From: Maribacter flavus
GTDB lineage: Bacteria; Bacteroidota; Bacteroidia; Flavobacteriales; Flavobacteriaceae
Length of the DNA: 64,000 nucleotides
Reading direction: 5' to 3'
NCBI RefSeq assembly: GCF_008386635.1
Contig: NZ_VUOE01000001.1
Location: 372,001-436,000 of the forward strand
The notes beneath the pieces were generated by a model that searched no databases, had not been told where the DNA came from, and worked only from the letters and a program-made list of their open reading frames with translations. Positions 8,606 to 19,203 of the stretch are shown here, piece after piece. Positions within the stretch are counted from its first letter, which is position 1; the number at the start of each line of letters is the position of its first letter. Both the position numbers and the translations under genes were made by a program.

Positions 8606-9807
8606 CCAACAAAAAAATACTGTGGATTTGTTTGGGGATTTTACTGGCAGGTGTTGCTATCACCACGCTTATTTTCTCAACGGAACCTGAGGCCCAAACC
8701 GAAGGTGCCACCGTGGAAACCGCCATGTTGGTCGATATTACGGAAGTGGAACAGGGCACTTTTGAGCCTGTCATCGTGGCCACGGGTACCGTGCAGCCCG
8801 TAGAGGACGTTCAGTTGAGTCCGCTGGTGCCCGGTCAAATAATTAGAAGAGATCCTGCCTTCACACCCGGTGGCTTCGTAAAAAAGAACCAAGTATTGTT
8901 GCAGATAGATCCATCGGACTATGAAAACACACTTGAGCTTAGAAGAAGTGAGCTGATGCAATCCCAAACATCCTTGGATACGGAAATGGGTCGGCAACAA
9001 ATTGCATCCCAAGATCTCCAGCTTATTGTGGACGATTCCTTATTCGGAAGTAATCCCTTATCTGAAGAAGAACGCCAACTGGTACTTAGAAAACCGCAGC
9101 TAAATGCTGTAAAGGCGACCATTGAGGCTTCCAAGGCTTCGGTAAAACAGGCCCAACTTAATTTGGAAAGGACCACCATACGAGCACCTTTCGATGCCCA
9201 TATCCTTACCCAAAATGTTTCTACGGGTTCGCAAGTTTCCCAAGGGGATAATCTAGGTAGAATCGTTGGCACCGATTATTATTGGGTGAACGCCACGGTT
9301 CCCGTTTCCAAACTTCAATGGTTGAAATTTCCACAGAATAGTGCTGAAAAAGGGTCCCTAGTTCGGATAGAAAATTCAACAACCTGGCCCAGCGGTTCCT
9401 ATAGAGAGGGCTATTTGGACCGACAAATTGGGGCCTTGGATGGCCAGACACGCTTGGCTCGGGTTTTGGTCCGTGTGGAAGACCCCCTGGGTCAAAAGTC
9501 CATTTCTGAAGACATGCCCATGCTTATCATAGGTTCCTTTGTAGAAGTGTATATCAATGCAACTCCCATTGAGAATGTCGTCCGTTTAGATAAAGGTCTT
9601 GTCCGTACGGGCGAGACCGTTTGGGTGATGAAAGACCGTAAATTGGAAATACGGGAGGTGGATGTTGTCCTCACGGATGATCGGTATGCCTATATATCAA
9701 ACGGATTACAAACAGGTGACAAGGTGGTCACCACGGATCTAAGTACCGTAAGCAATGGCATCGGCCTTCGTACGGAAGGACAGGGTACTACGGAAACAAC
9801 AGAATAA
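8602..9807 (+). CDS. RND efflux periplasmic adaptor (membrane-fusion protein)
   Basis: 401 residues with an N-terminal membrane anchor (about 6-26, no lipobox). A biotinyl-lipoyl-like half-motif (about 63-95), an alpha-helical hairpin (about 105-190), the second lipoyl half (TTIRAPFDAHI) and beta-barrel domains follow in the order usual for HlyD/AcrA adaptors. It bridges the inner-membrane pump and the outer-membrane channel. The start overlaps the upstream stop by 4 bp and the pump gene begins 6 bp after its stop, so the three are one transcription unit. Confidence 0.92.
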   Translation: MTNKKILWICLGILLAGVAITTLIFSTEPEAQTEGATVETAMLVDITEVEQGTFEPVIVATGTVQPVEDVQLSPLVPGQIIRRDPAFTPGGFVKKNQVLLQIDPSDYENTLELRRSELMQSQTSLDTEMGRQQIASQDLQLIVDDSLFGSNPLSEEERQLVLRKPQLNAVKATIEASKASVKQAQLNLERTTIRAPFDAHILTQNVSTGSQVSQGDNLGRIVGTDYYWVNATVPVSKLQWLKFPQNSAEKGSLVRIENSTTWPSGSYREGYLDRQIGALDGQTRLARVLVRVEDPLGQKSISEDMPMLIIGSFVEVYINATPIENVVRLDKGLVRTGETVWVMKDRKLEIREVDVVLTDDRYAYISNGLQTGDKVVTTDLSTVSNGIGLRTEGQGTTETTE

Positions 9808-9813
9808 AATCGC

Positions 9814-12800
9814 ATGGAAGAAAAAGAAAAAACAAAAAAAAAGCGTCCCAGAAAAGAAGGTGCCATAGCCTATATGGCCCGTAATTCCATTGCTACCAAC
9901 TTATTGATGTTATTATTGCTGGGCGGTGGGATATTCACCATGTACACCATCCAAAAAGAGGTTTTCCCGGAGTTTCAATTGGATTTTGTGGAAGTATCGG
10001 TAGCCTACCCGGGTTCTTCCCCTGCGGAAGTGGAACAGGGAATTCTACAGCCTGTGGAAGAGGCGGTCCGTGGAGTCAACGGCATCAAGGAAATCGTATC
10101 GGAGGCCCGGGAAGGGTCCGGACAGGTAACCATAGAGCTGGTGGCCGGGACCGAAAGAATGAGGGCCTTTCAGGACATCGATCAGGCCATTAACCGGATC
10201 CGCACCTTTCCCGATGATATCGAGGAACCCGAAGTGGCCTTACAAAACAGACAACGCGATGTTATACAAATCGGCTTATATGGCAATGCCGATATCTGGA
10301 CCTTACGGCAATTGGCAGAGCGGCTCAGGACCATATTACTGAACAATCCGGAGATTACCCAAGTGGAATTGGGCAATGTGCCCGAATATGAAACACGTAT
10401 CGAAGTACCCCGACGCAATCTTCAAAAGTACAATCTTACCCTGGGTCAAATTGCGAATATCATCCGGCAAAGTAGCAACGACGTTCCGGCAGGGGCCGTA
10501 CAAACGCAAAGTGGAGAGATTTTACTGCGTATGCAGGAACGAAAGCAATGGGCCGAGGAATATGGGAACATCACCATCGTTTCCTCTCCAGACGGTGCCA
10601 ACCTCCTTCTCAAGGACATTGCAACGATTACAGATGGTTTTGAGGAAGTAGGTTTCCATGGGCAGTTCAACCAAGAAAATTATGTGGAGCTGCGTATTTT
10701 TAGGATTGGAGATCAGTCCCCGCTAAAAATAGCGGAGGAAGTCCAAGGAATCTTGGACGACTTTCAATTACCTCCGGGTATAAAATATAGAACGGATAGC
10801 AACCGCGCCGCCGACTACGAAGAGCGACTTTCCCTTTTGACCGAAAACGGCGTTCTTGCCATCCTTATCGTCCTTGTCATACTGACCTTGTTCCTGGAAT
10901 ACCGATTGGCCTTTTGGGTCATGATGGGAATGACCGTTTCCTTCATTGGTGGAATGATTTTACTACCATTGATCGGCATAAGCGTAAATATGATTTCCAT
11001 GTTCGGTTTTTTGGTCGTTTTGGGTATAGTGGTAGACGACGCCATCGTGGTGGGTGAAAATGTTTATGAGTATAGACAAAAGGGTCTCAGCCCAATGCAA
11101 GCCGCAATTGCGGGAACCAAGGATGTATCGCTACCTGTCACTTTCAGTATTGTAACTACGATTATTGCCTTTGTGCCCTTGCTTTTTATGCCAGGGGAAA
11201 CGGGCAAATTTTGGCAACCCTTGCCTGCGGTTGTAATCGTTATTCTTGGGGTTTCCTTGATCGAGGCACTTTTCATCCTTCCCTCCCATTTGGCCCACCT
11301 TAAAAAGGAACAGAACAAAAATAAATGGGTTCGTAAACTGGAAGGTTGGCAGCGGACCTTTGCTACAGGATTTGACAATTTCATTGAAAATAGGTACCGA
11401 CCCGTTTTGGACAAATGCCTCCAGTATCGCTACATTACCCTATGCTCGGCCGTGACCTTATTATTGATCGTTGGCGGATACGGTTACAGTGGTCATATGG
11501 GAATGATCATGATGCCGGAAGTCGCTGCGGATGAAATAGAGTGCGGGGTACGGTTACCTGTTGGAACTACGCCAGATCAAGCGGCCAAGGTCGCGAAGGA
11601 AATCTCCGATGCCACACAGCGAATGTTCGAGGAGCATAATCTATACGAAGTAGCCGAGGGAATAAAGACCAACGTTAGGGGACAGAACTTTATCGATGTG
11701 GAAATTGTAATGCTACCCCCGGACCAGCGTGATATCACGGCCGGGGAAATGATCGCCCTTTGGCGGGATAATATTGGTGATATTCAAGGCGTGGACCAAA
11801 TTACCTTTGAGGCGGAACGTGGACCGGGCGGGGCCCGGCAGGCAATCAGTGTGGACCTTAGTCATTCGGATATCGATGTGCTGGAAAGGGCAAGTGCCAG
11901 TTTTGTAAACCGGATGAAAGAATTTTCCAATACGCGCGATGTTACGGACAATTATAACAAAGGAAAGCTGCAGTATGATTTTAAGCTCCTTCCACAAGGG
12001 CGAAATTTGGGCCTTACCTCCGATGAGATTGGAAGACAAGTGAGGGATGGATTTTTTGGGGCCTTGGCCATGCGACAGCTTAGGGGTATGAACGAAATCG
12101 AGGTTCGGGTAAAACTTCCATTGGAGGAGCGTAAGGATATAAAGAATCTACAGGATTTTCTTATCCGCACTTCAGACGGTATCGAAGTACCCCTAATGGA
12201 CGTGGTGGAAGTTGAGGAGCGCGAAGCCTTCACCAGCATCAATCGACGGGACGGTAGAAGGGTCGTCAATGTGGGTATGGACGTAGAACCGGCCAATTCC
12301 GTGAGTCGGGTATTGGCATCCATGCAAGAAGAAGTCCTACCACAACTGCGGAGTGATTTTCCGGGTACCACATGGACCTTTGAGGGTAGTCAGGCAGATA
12401 TGCGGGAAAGTACCAACACTTTAAAAGCTGGGTTTTCCATTGCCATGCTCTTGATCTATGCGTTATTGGCCATCGCTTTCAGCAGTTATACACAGCCATT
12501 GATCGTGATGACCGCCATTCCTTTTGGAATCGTGGGTGCGGTCATAGGACATATTTTGTTGGGCTATGACCTTTCCTTGGTAAGTCTTATGGGCGTCATT
12601 GCGCTCTCCGGGGTGGTAGTGAACGACTCGCTCATCATGATCGATTTTGCCAACAAACGCCGGTTGGCCGGAGACTCCATTTACGAGTCCATCCATGAAG
12701 CGGGACTTCGTAGGTTCCGGCCCATTATCCTAACCACGATGACCACGTTCGGTGGTTTGGCACCTATTATTCTGGAAACATCCAGTCAGGCTTTTTACTT

Positions 12801-12954
12801 GATACCGATGGCCATTTCATTAGGTTTCGGAATTGTTTTTGCCACAGCTATTATATTGGTAATCGTACCTTGTCTTTACTTGATTCTGGAAGACATCAAA
12901 CTACTAAGAAAAAGAGGCCGTACGGTAAAACGGGTCGATGTACTGGAGGCCTAG
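9814..12954 (+). CDS. RND multidrug-type efflux permease
   Basis: 1046 residues, the usual AcrB/HAE1 size, with 12 predicted membrane helices and two large periplasmic loops. The proton-relay pair is present as D408-D409 in [14 protein letters not shown] of TM4. The N-terminal cytoplasmic stretch is very basic ([13 protein letters not shown]). It exports substrates from the periplasm or inner leaflet using the proton gradient. Substrates cannot be read from sequence; drugs, bile-like detergents, dyes or fatty acids are all typical. No local TetR or two-component regulator is present. Confidence 0.93.
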   Translation: MEEKEKTKKKRPRKEGAIAYMARNSIATNLLMLLLLGGGIFTMYTIQKEVFPEFQLDFVEVSVAYPGSSPAEVEQGILQPVEEAVRGVNGIKEIVSEAREGSGQVTIELVAGTERMRAFQDIDQAINRIRTFPDDIEEPEVALQNRQRDVIQIGLYGNADIWTLRQLAERLRTILLNNPEITQVELGNVPEYETRIEVPRRNLQKYNLTLGQIANIIRQSSNDVPAGAVQTQSGEILLRMQERKQWAEEYGNITIVSSPDGANLLLKDIATITDGFEEVGFHGQFNQENYVELRIFRIGDQSPLKIAEEVQGILDDFQLPPGIKYRTDSNRAADYEERLSLLTENGVLAILIVLVILTLFLEYRLAFWVMMGMTVSFIGGMILLPLIGISVNMISMFGFLVVLGIVVDDAIVVGENVYEYRQKGLSPMQAAIAGTKDVSLPVTFSIVTTIIAFVPLLFMPGETGKFWQPLPAVVIVILGVSLIEALFILPSHLAHLKKEQNKNKWVRKLEGWQRTFATGFDNFIENRYRPVLDKCLQYRYITLCSAVTLLLIVGGYGYSGHMGMIMMPEVAADEIECGVRLPVGTTPDQAAKVAKEISDATQRMFEEHNLYEVAEGIKTNVRGQNFIDVEIVMLPPDQRDITAGEMIALWRDNIGDIQGVDQITFEAERGPGGARQAISVDLSHSDIDVLERASASFVNRMKEFSNTRDVTDNYNKGKLQYDFKLLPQGRNLGLTSDEIGRQVRDGFFGALAMRQLRGMNEIEVRVKLPLEERKDIKNLQDFLIRTSDGIEVPLMDVVEVEEREAFTSINRRDGRRVVNVGMDVEPANSVSRVLASMQEEVLPQLRSDFPGTTWTFEGSQADMRESTNTLKAGFSIAMLLIYALLAIAFSSYTQPLIVMTAIPFGIVGAVIGHILLGYDLSLVSLMGVIALSGVVVNDSLIMIDFANKRRLAGDSIYESIHEAGLRRFRPIILTTMTTFGGLAPIILETSSQAFYLIPMAISLGFGIVFATAIILVIVPCLYLILEDIKLLRKRGRTVKRVDVLEA

Positions 12955-13055
12955 GGACCGTCCATTAAACGGAACGTTCGGGTTATAAAAATTGGCTTTT
13001 GCACAACATAATGTCGGAGTCTTCCCATACATTGTATTCATAAAAAAATGATATC

Positions 13056-13448
13056 ATGGACAAAGAAGAATTATTAGGGAAGGAACTGAGTAACCTCTAT
13101 GCCATTTCAAAACAGGTGAACAATTTTTTCAACGGTAGCAAAATCGGGTTTTTGAACGAACGACGAAAAACAATGCTGGAAGAGTACCTAAAGCTTAGTT
13201 GTAAATATGAAAACGACATCGCCGAATCACTTAGGCACATCAATGTAAATCCGGGTAATACGACGGATTCCATCGTACAGGAGATTACGGAGAACTTGCA
13301 AGAGATCCTTTCAGAATCCGGAATCAAAAAGGATTCCAAGCAACTGAGCTATATGATGTCCTTAAACCGATTGATAAGTTATCACGTGGCAAATATTGAG
13401 AACATCGGCTTTTTGCTGAACGAGGTGGAACTCAAAAACGCTTCTTAA
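13056..13448 (+). CDS. Small all-helical protein, unknown
   Basis: 130 residues, charged and predicted almost entirely alpha-helical, without signal peptide. Spacing of helices (about 3-24, 31-60, 72-90, 98-125) is reminiscent of four-helix proteins such as DUF892/YciF-type ferritin-like proteins, but no metal-ligand pattern is clear to me, so that is only an analogy. It lies 101 bp after the RND operon with its own start context and is convergent with the LacI gene. Function unknown. Confidence 0.65.
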   Translation: MDKEELLGKELSNLYAISKQVNNFFNGSKIGFLNERRKTMLEEYLKLSCKYENDIAESLRHINVNPGNTTDSIVQEITENLQEILSESGIKKDSKQLSYMMSLNRLISYHVANIENIGFLLNEVELKNAS

Positions 13449-13460
13449 AAGTTTGAAGAA

Positions 13461-14492
13461 CTATAGGTACCCAGAAACATTTTCTTTAGTGAGCACATCT
13501 ATGGGCAGTAATCTGTTTTTGGGCATCTCCCGCTGGTAGAGCAGATATTCCGTTACTATAGATATGCCGTGATAGCCTTGAAGTTTCGGGTTTTGGTTAA
13601 GTAGTATATCGATGGTGCCTTCCCTTAAAAGTTCGATATTTTCGGGAATCATATCATACCCAATAATTTTGACCGATGGGTGTTTTCTTAGGAGGTCCTC
13701 AGCTACATGGGTCTTTGAATTGGTTATGAACAATCCATCGGTCTTGCTTAATTTATGATCCAATAAGCCCATATCCAATTCGGCTTCAAACCGGATAATC
13801 TCAAAGGTACTTGAAGCGTCCCTTTCACGGAAATAATCCAAAAAACCGATTTCCTTTTCCTCTACATGGGTGGCATTTTCTGTCTGTACACCTATATGGA
13901 GTATCAAAATAGTTCTTTTGGGTGCTACACTCCGGGTCAAAATATCCATAAAATAGGCGGCGGTACGTCCACTCATGAAGTAATCCTGACCTATAAAGCA
14001 GCCATAATCAACATCCTTTATTGGGGAGTTCAAAAGAACAAAGGGGATTTTCCTTTCCTCGAGTTCTCGGTATAGATTGAAACAGGTATCCGTAAAAAAA
14101 GGAACAATGACCAGGGCATCGGGGCTATTTTGTAGCACGGAGCTAAAATTTTGGTAGTAGGTATCGGCCGTACTTCCCATGCGAACGGACGAAATACGAA
14201 TCCCAAAAGGCTCCAACTCCGCATAGGCATCCATCACGCCTTGATGCATTTGCTGCCAGTACCGATCATTTGTGTAGTCTGGCGTAAGCAGCCAAATCGT
14301 AAATGACCGATGGTTCTTTAAGGTCCTGGCGATCAAATTGGGACGGTAATCAATACGTTGCAGTACTTCCTCTACCTTCCTTCTGGCCTTCTCCGAAACC
14401 TTGCCGCGATTATTGAGAACACGATCTACGGTTCCCCGGGATACATCGGCCATGGAGGCGATGTCCTTTATGGTAAAGTTTCTTTTATCCAT
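13461..14492 (-). CDS. LacI-family transcriptional regulator of sugar operon
   Basis: 343 residues. Residues 4-55 are a classic LacI helix-turn-helix and hinge (FTIKDIASMADVSRGTVDRV), followed by a periplasmic-binding-like sugar-sensing domain. It is the third gene of an operon behind a GHMP kinase and a GH109-type glycosidase (71 bp after the latter), so its inducer is probably the liberated sugar or sugar phosphate. A palindromic site with a central CG upstream of the kinase gene is the likely operator, which would make the operon autoregulated. Confidence 0.88.
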   Translation of the reverse strand: MDKRNFTIKDIASMADVSRGTVDRVLNNRGKVSEKARRKVEEVLQRIDYRPNLIARTLKNHRSFTIWLLTPDYTNDRYWQQMHQGVMDAYAELEPFGIRISSVRMGSTADTYYQNFSSVLQNSPDALVIVPFFTDTCFNLYRELEERKIPFVLLNSPIKDVDYGCFIGQDYFMSGRTAAYFMDILTRSVAPKRTILILHIGVQTENATHVEEKEIGFLDYFRERDASSTFEIIRFEAELDMGLLDHKLSKTDGLFITNSKTHVAEDLLRKHPSVKIIGYDMIPENIELLREGTIDILLNQNPKLQGYHGISIVTEYLLYQREMPKNRLLPIDVLTKENVSGYL

Positions 14493-14563
14493 TGCTCGTT
14501 CAACGTAAAATCTGGACCGAAAAAGGTGTTTAATCGGTCATGTGAAAGATTATGGAATAACCG

Positions 14564-15922
14564 TTAATACGTATCCTTTATCCAGTTGTACGGTTTTCTT
14601 TTGACCCAATTGCCCCGGGTAAAATCCGGAAAATCCTGGGGTTCGCCATTGTTGGCGATGGATAGTTCTGACAATGGGGTTATGGCACTCCAGGCCGCAG
14701 CGTCATAGGCGTCCATGGGCGGAGCGATATTGGCCTTGGCCGATTCCACAAAGGCATTGATCACAAAAAAGTCCATACCGCCATGGCCCGCGCCGGTGGC
14801 GTATTCCCCATATTTAACCCAAAGTGGATGGTCATATTTTTTGAGCCATTCATCCGCGGCGTCCCAGCGGTGAGGTTGGGACTGACCCTCGATATAGATG
14901 CGGTTTCCGTCCACTTCCCAGAGGCCGTTCGCCCCTTGTACCCTAAAGCCCAAGGAATAAGGTCTGGGCAGGTTGCAGTCGTGGGTAACGATGATGGTCT
15001 CCCCGTTCGAGGTATCGATGGTGGTGGTAATCACATCGCCCTGCTTCCATTTCAATTTGGCGTTTGGATGGTCCTCACCGCCCTTTTTCACGATATAGTT
15101 ATGCAACCCAATGGCCTTTGTGGCATGGGATGTAAGCGAAACAAACCTGTTCCCCCTGTTGATATCGCACATCGCGGCAATGGGTCCCACGCCATGGGTG
15201 GGATATACATCGGCATTTCTCAACAGGGAATGTTGCGTACGCCATCTGGCCTCGGAAATTCCCTTTTCGCCAAATTCGGCCCCAACACCGTAGGGTTCCT
15301 TTCCATCGTTGAACTTAACGCCCCGTAAATCATGCTGATAGCCGCATCTAAAATGTACCAGCTCCCCAAATACATTTTGACGGACCATGTTCAATACCGC
15401 CAAGATATCCCTACGATAGTTTACGTTCTCCAAAATCATCATATGGGTTCCCGTACTCTCATGGGTATTTACCAAATCCCAGCACTCCTCCATGGTGTTC
15501 GCTGCGGATACTTCCAATCCTGCATACTTTCCGGCCAGCATGGCATCCTTGGCCATTCGTGTGTGCCATAGCCATGGGGTCGCGATGATAACGGCATCCA
15601 CCTCTTTAAGCTCCAAAAGATTTCTATAATCCAAATCGCCCTTACTGAATACCTGTGGTTTGGCACCCCCTTTTTCAGAAATCATCTCCAGGGCAATCTT
15701 TACACGGGCTTGGTCGATGTCACAAATAGCGGTTACCAAAACATCGTCACGTTGCAATAAGTTACTCAGGTGATTGGTTCCTCGTAGCCCTACCCCGATC
15801 ATACCCACCCTGAGCTTTTGGGCAGAAAAGTTCATTCCCATGGAATACTGTGGCCAAAGGGCCGCACCTGTGGCCGCAAGGGACGTGGATTTGATAAAAT
15901 TTCTTCTGGATTTTGATTTCAT
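14564..15922 (-). CDS. GH109-type NAD-dependent glycosidase (Gfo/Idh/MocA fold), Tat-exported
   Basis: 452 residues. The N-terminus has a twin-arginine signal (SRRNFIKSTSLAATGAALWP). The Rossmann motif is VGMIGVGLRGTNH (about 38-50), followed by ICDID. A YPTH motif near residue 240 matches the Tyr and His residues used by the Elizabethkingia alpha-N-acetylgalactosaminidase NagA. GH109 enzymes carry tightly bound NAD and cleave by transient oxidation at C3 rather than by two carboxylates. Periplasmic release of alpha-linked GalNAc is the best-supported role; an ordinary Gfo/Idh dehydrogenase is the alternative. It starts 12 bp after the kinase stop. Confidence 0.82.
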   Translation of the reverse strand: MKSKSRRNFIKSTSLAATGAALWPQYSMGMNFSAQKLRVGMIGVGLRGTNHLSNLLQRDDVLVTAICDIDQARVKIALEMISEKGGAKPQVFSKGDLDYRNLLELKEVDAVIIATPWLWHTRMAKDAMLAGKYAGLEVSAANTMEECWDLVNTHESTGTHMMILENVNYRRDILAVLNMVRQNVFGELVHFRCGYQHDLRGVKFNDGKEPYGVGAEFGEKGISEARWRTQHSLLRNADVYPTHGVGPIAAMCDINRGNRFVSLTSHATKAIGLHNYIVKKGGEDHPNAKLKWKQGDVITTTIDTSNGETIIVTHDCNLPRPYSLGFRVQGANGLWEVDGNRIYIEGQSQPHRWDAADEWLKKYDHPLWVKYGEYATGAGHGGMDFFVINAFVESAKANIAPPMDAYDAAAWSAITPLSELSIANNGEPQDFPDFTRGNWVKRKPYNWIKDTY

Positions 15923-15934
15923 TTTGATAAGATT

Positions 15935-17038
15935 TTAGATTTTAAAATGGGTCGAATTTTGGATGCGCAATCCGGCATCGACCTGTATGGGATATGCCTC
16001 CTTGGCCCCAACGGAGAGGAGGGCTTCAACTATTTTACCTTCTGTTCCGGGTTCCGTAAGAACCACGATACTTCCTCCGCCACCGGAGCCCACAATTTTG
16101 GCACCGTAGGCACCCTGTTGTAAAACGGCATCGATCATGGCATCTATTTTAGGTACGGTAATCTTCAATTTATCCCTTAAAATGATATGATGGGCGGTCA
16201 TCAACCTACCTATTTCGGGTAGGTTAAGATTCGGTTTTTGAAATTCCAATAATGCCTTTTGGGTAATATCATGGTTTTCAATGGCCGCTTCAAAATAGGG
16301 TACCAATTCCATTGGTAGAATCGAAGTATATTTTTTTAGGTCCGAAATAGTGGCTTTTTGAATATTGAAATCCGGAAATTTATCCGTTACCCGTTGAATG
16401 GATTTTAGGGCGTTCCCCTTTACCCTTGCCAAAAGTCCCACCGTTTCTTTTGGAACCCCTGATACGCCCGTTACCATCCCTTGCAGTTGAGAACCGATGG
16501 TCTGGCATTCAAAAGGCGGATTTGTTTTGATATGTAACACGCCACCCACGCCAATGCTGAAATGGTCCATCATTCCGCCCGGTTCCTTATGTTCCAAAAT
16601 TTCCGCCCAATAGCCCAATTCCGCCAAAAATTCCTTGGTTACCGGTCTATCCAGGCCAAAGGCCTCCACCAAAAAATAAATCCACGCCAGCAAGACCGCC
16701 GAGGAACTGGAATTTCCGGAATTAATGGGAATATTTCCCGTAATTTCCACATTATACCCTTGGACAGGAACACAGCCTTCCCGTTTTAAAACGCGAAGTG
16801 CCGACCCAAAATAATCACGGGGTTCCAATGTTTTGAATTCCTGAGAAATGGGGATAACCCTTTTGGAATCGATATCCTCCATCTGAATTCTAAAAACCCC
16901 ATTCTCATTGGGTGTTGCCTTCAAAAATATATACCGATTTATGGCACAGGCAATTACCGGAAGCCCCAGATAATCCTGATGGTCGCCAAAAAGGCAGGTC
17001 CTCCCGGGGGCCACAATATGTATTCTCGTATCCAACAA
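15935..17038 (-). CDS. GHMP-family sugar kinase (galactokinase/GalNAc-kinase-like)
   Basis: 367 residues. The galactokinase-type opening APGRTCLFGDHQDYLG (about 10-25), the ATP-binding glycine/serine loop INSGNSSSSA (about 108-117) and the C-terminal GSGGGGS motif (about 326-332) are present. GHMP kinases phosphorylate small alcohols; the galactokinase-like N-terminus and the GH109 neighbour suggest galactose or N-acetylgalactosamine as substrate. It is the promoter-proximal gene of the kinase-glycosidase-LacI operon. No dedicated permease or nucleotidyltransferase is nearby, so downstream steps must be encoded elsewhere. Confidence 0.82.
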   Translation of the reverse strand: MLDTRIHIVAPGRTCLFGDHQDYLGLPVIACAINRYIFLKATPNENGVFRIQMEDIDSKRVIPISQEFKTLEPRDYFGSALRVLKREGCVPVQGYNVEITGNIPINSGNSSSSAVLLAWIYFLVEAFGLDRPVTKEFLAELGYWAEILEHKEPGGMMDHFSIGVGGVLHIKTNPPFECQTIGSQLQGMVTGVSGVPKETVGLLARVKGNALKSIQRVTDKFPDFNIQKATISDLKKYTSILPMELVPYFEAAIENHDITQKALLEFQKPNLNLPEIGRLMTAHHIILRDKLKITVPKIDAMIDAVLQQGAYGAKIVGSGGGGSIVVLTEPGTEGKIVEALLSVGAKEAYPIQVDAGLRIQNSTHFKI

Positions 17039-17132
17039 GGTTCAATTTCTTAACGTTACGCTCATTGCAAAGTCTAAAATCCGAAGCCATTTTCCACGAT
17101 ATTAAACTTCAATAGAACAATGATACAAAAAA

Positions 17133-17146
17133 TGTGTTCGAGCACA
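17133..17146. promoter_or_regulatory. Candidate LacI-family operator
   Basis: TGTGTTCGAGCACA is a 14-bp dyad with one mismatched pair and a central CG, the form seen in most LacI-family operators. It lies 95 bp upstream of the kinase start and is flanked by A/T runs. It is the only such site I found in the 295-bp gap. Confidence 0.55.
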
Positions 17147-17305
17147 AAATAAAATTTCAAGCAATAAATCACGGTTCGGGGCAAGGTTTGGTCTCCATAC
17201 GTAGCAATCTTAATGGTTTTAAATCAGCGGTTTGGAACCAAGGGAAAAACGTACACTGTTAAAAACCTGTTGATTAAAAAGAAGCGAACGGTATCAATAT
17301 TTATT

Positions 17306-17313
17306 TATATTTG
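17306..17313 (+). promoter_or_regulatory. Bacteroidota -7 promoter box
   Basis: TATATTTG matches TAnnTTTG exactly and lies 20 bp before the ATG at 17334, supporting expression of the following small gene. No clear -33 TTTG box was found. Confidence 0.5.
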
Positions 17314-17333
17314 AAAACCGACCATCTTTACCG

Positions 17334-17564
17334 ATGATAAAAAATATCAAAACCATGTTCAGTAACATGAACGACTCCACCCGCGAGGCAGCCCTTACCT
17401 GTCTTTGCAATGAGTTCAAATTGAACGACAAGCGGTTTATCAAAAAAAATTGGATGATCGGTGGTAGGATTCCGGAGGAATATCAGGAGAGAACGGTCGT
17501 CATTTTTCAAAACCTGTTGCGGGAACAAGCCATAAAGGTTCGGGAAATAGAGGTGAAACTTTAA
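17334..17564 (+). CDS. Small conserved-looking protein, unknown
   Basis: 76 residues, soluble, mixed charge, no signal peptide. It contains three cysteine-poor helices and the segment KNWMIGGRIPEEYQERTVVI. A perfect -7 box sits 20 bp upstream of the ATG at 17334; an internal ATG at 17355 is an alternative start. It is isolated between divergent and convergent neighbours. I do not recognise the family; the promoter and codon pattern make it likely to be real. Confidence 0.6.
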   Translation: MIKNIKTMFSNMNDSTREAALTCLCNEFKLNDKRFIKKNWMIGGRIPEEYQERTVVIFQNLLREQAIKVREIEVKL

Positions 17565-17631
17565 AAAAAATCCCTTTTGTCAATTGTCCTTACTTACGTC
17601 CAGGGTTAGCATCGTTACCATCGCTTTTCCG

Positions 17632-18717
17632 CTATTCGAAATTCAAGGCGGCTCCGGGCATTTTGATATCGTCATTTTGTAAACCCAATAGTTGAAGAAT
17701 TGTTGGCGCTATTTGATTGCTGAACAACTGTTCGTTTGTCGTAACCTCCCCTTTTGCCTTAACTCCCTTTCCAAAAGCGATCAACCAAACACTTCCGGCA
17801 CCTGCTATTTCCGATCCATGGCTTTTCCACGTATCCAAGGGTTGTGTCCCGCGTCCATGGTCCGTTGTGATTACAAAAAGCGTATTGTTCTTATAAAAAC
17901 TGTCGGATTGTGTAAAATCCCACAACTCTTTTATAAAGGTATCGGTTGTATGGGCCGATTTCAAATAAGCTCCGTAATCCCCATCATGGGCAAAGTCGTC
18001 CGTTTCCCCATAAGCGATATAGACCACTTTTGGGTGGTTTTTTTTCATTTCTTCCAATGCGAAATAATGCGTAAAAGCATCCAACCGAACAGAGCCCCAC
18101 GGACTTGGCACTTTTGGTTGCAATTCGTTCAGGAATTTTTCCCGCTCTGTGATATCGTCACCTTTGGCAACATCAAAACCTGCATTGACCGGAACCCCTG
18201 AACGTTCCTCATTGATGATATACGGGAATACGTCCCAACTCCCAAAGGCGGCCACTTTGCCGTGGTATCGTGTATCACTGTGGGCAATTTCCAAAAATGT
18301 CCTATTGGGATTTGGAATCTTATCATTACTTGTAATACGGTCGTCATCGGCCTTTCCGGTCAATATCTCGTTGTACCCCGGGTAGGAAAACCACATCGCA
18401 TTGGTCAAATCCACCTTGCTCCCATGATTTCGGTTTCCATGAATCCGTCCAATGGACGCTACGGTGTTCCAAACAAAGGGTAGAAGGGCCTTACGTCGCT
18501 CCATTGGGGAACTCCTCCAAAACAGTTTCCGTAACTCCGTAGTATCATGGACATAGTCGCTATGGGCTACCAAGAGGGAATCCGCACCCGAGAACAGCTC
18601 CTGCCAGCGAAAACCATCCAGGCTTATCAGAACTATGTTGGCTTGACCCTCTTGTGCCTTGGCCAAGCCACCGGCTAGGACTATAAAAAGAAGAAGCATC
18701 GGGATTTTTATGTTCAT
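17632..18717 (-). CDS. Secreted alkaline-phosphatase-superfamily hydrolase (phosphodiesterase-like)
   Basis: 361 residues with a cleavable signal peptide (cleavage near AKAQ-EGQ). Metal-site motifs of the alkaline phosphatase superfamily are in order: LISLDGFRW (Asp, about 35), a candidate nucleophile Ser in WFSYPGYNEI, GETDDFAHDGD (Asp/His), and VITTDHGRG (Asp-His), with a further His in WKSHGSE. This pattern fits type I phosphodiesterase/nucleotide pyrophosphatase-like enzymes acting in the periplasm. Substrate is unknown. Monocistronic, convergent with the 76-residue gene. Confidence 0.82.
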   Translation of the reverse strand: MNIKIPMLLLFIVLAGGLAKAQEGQANIVLISLDGFRWQELFSGADSLLVAHSDYVHDTTELRKLFWRSSPMERRKALLPFVWNTVASIGRIHGNRNHGSKVDLTNAMWFSYPGYNEILTGKADDDRITSNDKIPNPNRTFLEIAHSDTRYHGKVAAFGSWDVFPYIINEERSGVPVNAGFDVAKGDDITEREKFLNELQPKVPSPWGSVRLDAFTHYFALEEMKKNHPKVVYIAYGETDDFAHDGDYGAYLKSAHTTDTFIKELWDFTQSDSFYKNNTLFVITTDHGRGTQPLDTWKSHGSEIAGAGSVWLIAFGKGVKAKGEVTTNEQLFSNQIAPTILQLLGLQNDDIKMPGAALNFE

Positions 18718-18928
18718 CGTATTTCAATTTTATTTCTTCTCAAACTTCCGCCTAAAACTAGCCAAAATATGCTTTGGACCTCGGTTAAAAAGTTATTAAC
18801 AATCTATCTTAATAACTTTATGCGTGCATTTCATCGAAAAAATTGCTCTTTTAATCGTGAAAATAATTTCAAAATCTATTTTTGGCCGACCCAATTGACC
18901 AAATGCCCATTTACTGATAGCAATTTAA

Positions 18929-19117
18929 ATGAAAATACGCCTTTCCAAGTTCCCTACCCTAGCACTACTTGCTTTTGTTCTAATTATATTTTCAACCTCC
19001 TGCAACAAGGAAACGGACTTGGTTTCTGAATTTGTTATCAAAGACAGTACGACGTCAATCGACCAAAACGATACGGGTAGGCTAGCAGAAATAGATACAG
19101 TAGAGGAGTCAAATTAA
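18929..19117 (+). CDS. Small lipoprotein, 62 aa
   Basis: A basic N-terminus (MKIRLSKFP), a hydrophobic stretch and a lipobox FSTSC at Cys25 make a lipoprotein of only about 38 mature residues. The mature part is acidic (KETDLVSEF, RLAEIDTVEE) and probably unstructured. It precedes the molybdopterin oxidoreductase by 87 bp on the same strand. Function unknown. Confidence 0.65.
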   Translation: MKIRLSKFPTLALLAFVLIIFSTSCNKETDLVSEFVIKDSTTSIDQNDTGRLAEIDTVEESN

Positions 19118-19203
19118 TCAAGAAACCTTTTTGGTGCAGCAATCGTCCTTTTCGCGGACTTCTTTTTCCTTTCTTTAGATTACCTTAGTGGGAAACATTT
19201 TCT

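Noticed and set aside
14783..15328. 181-residue plus-strand frame inside the GH109 gene
   Set aside because: Antisense shadow of a strongly conserved gene; sequence has no domain-like features.
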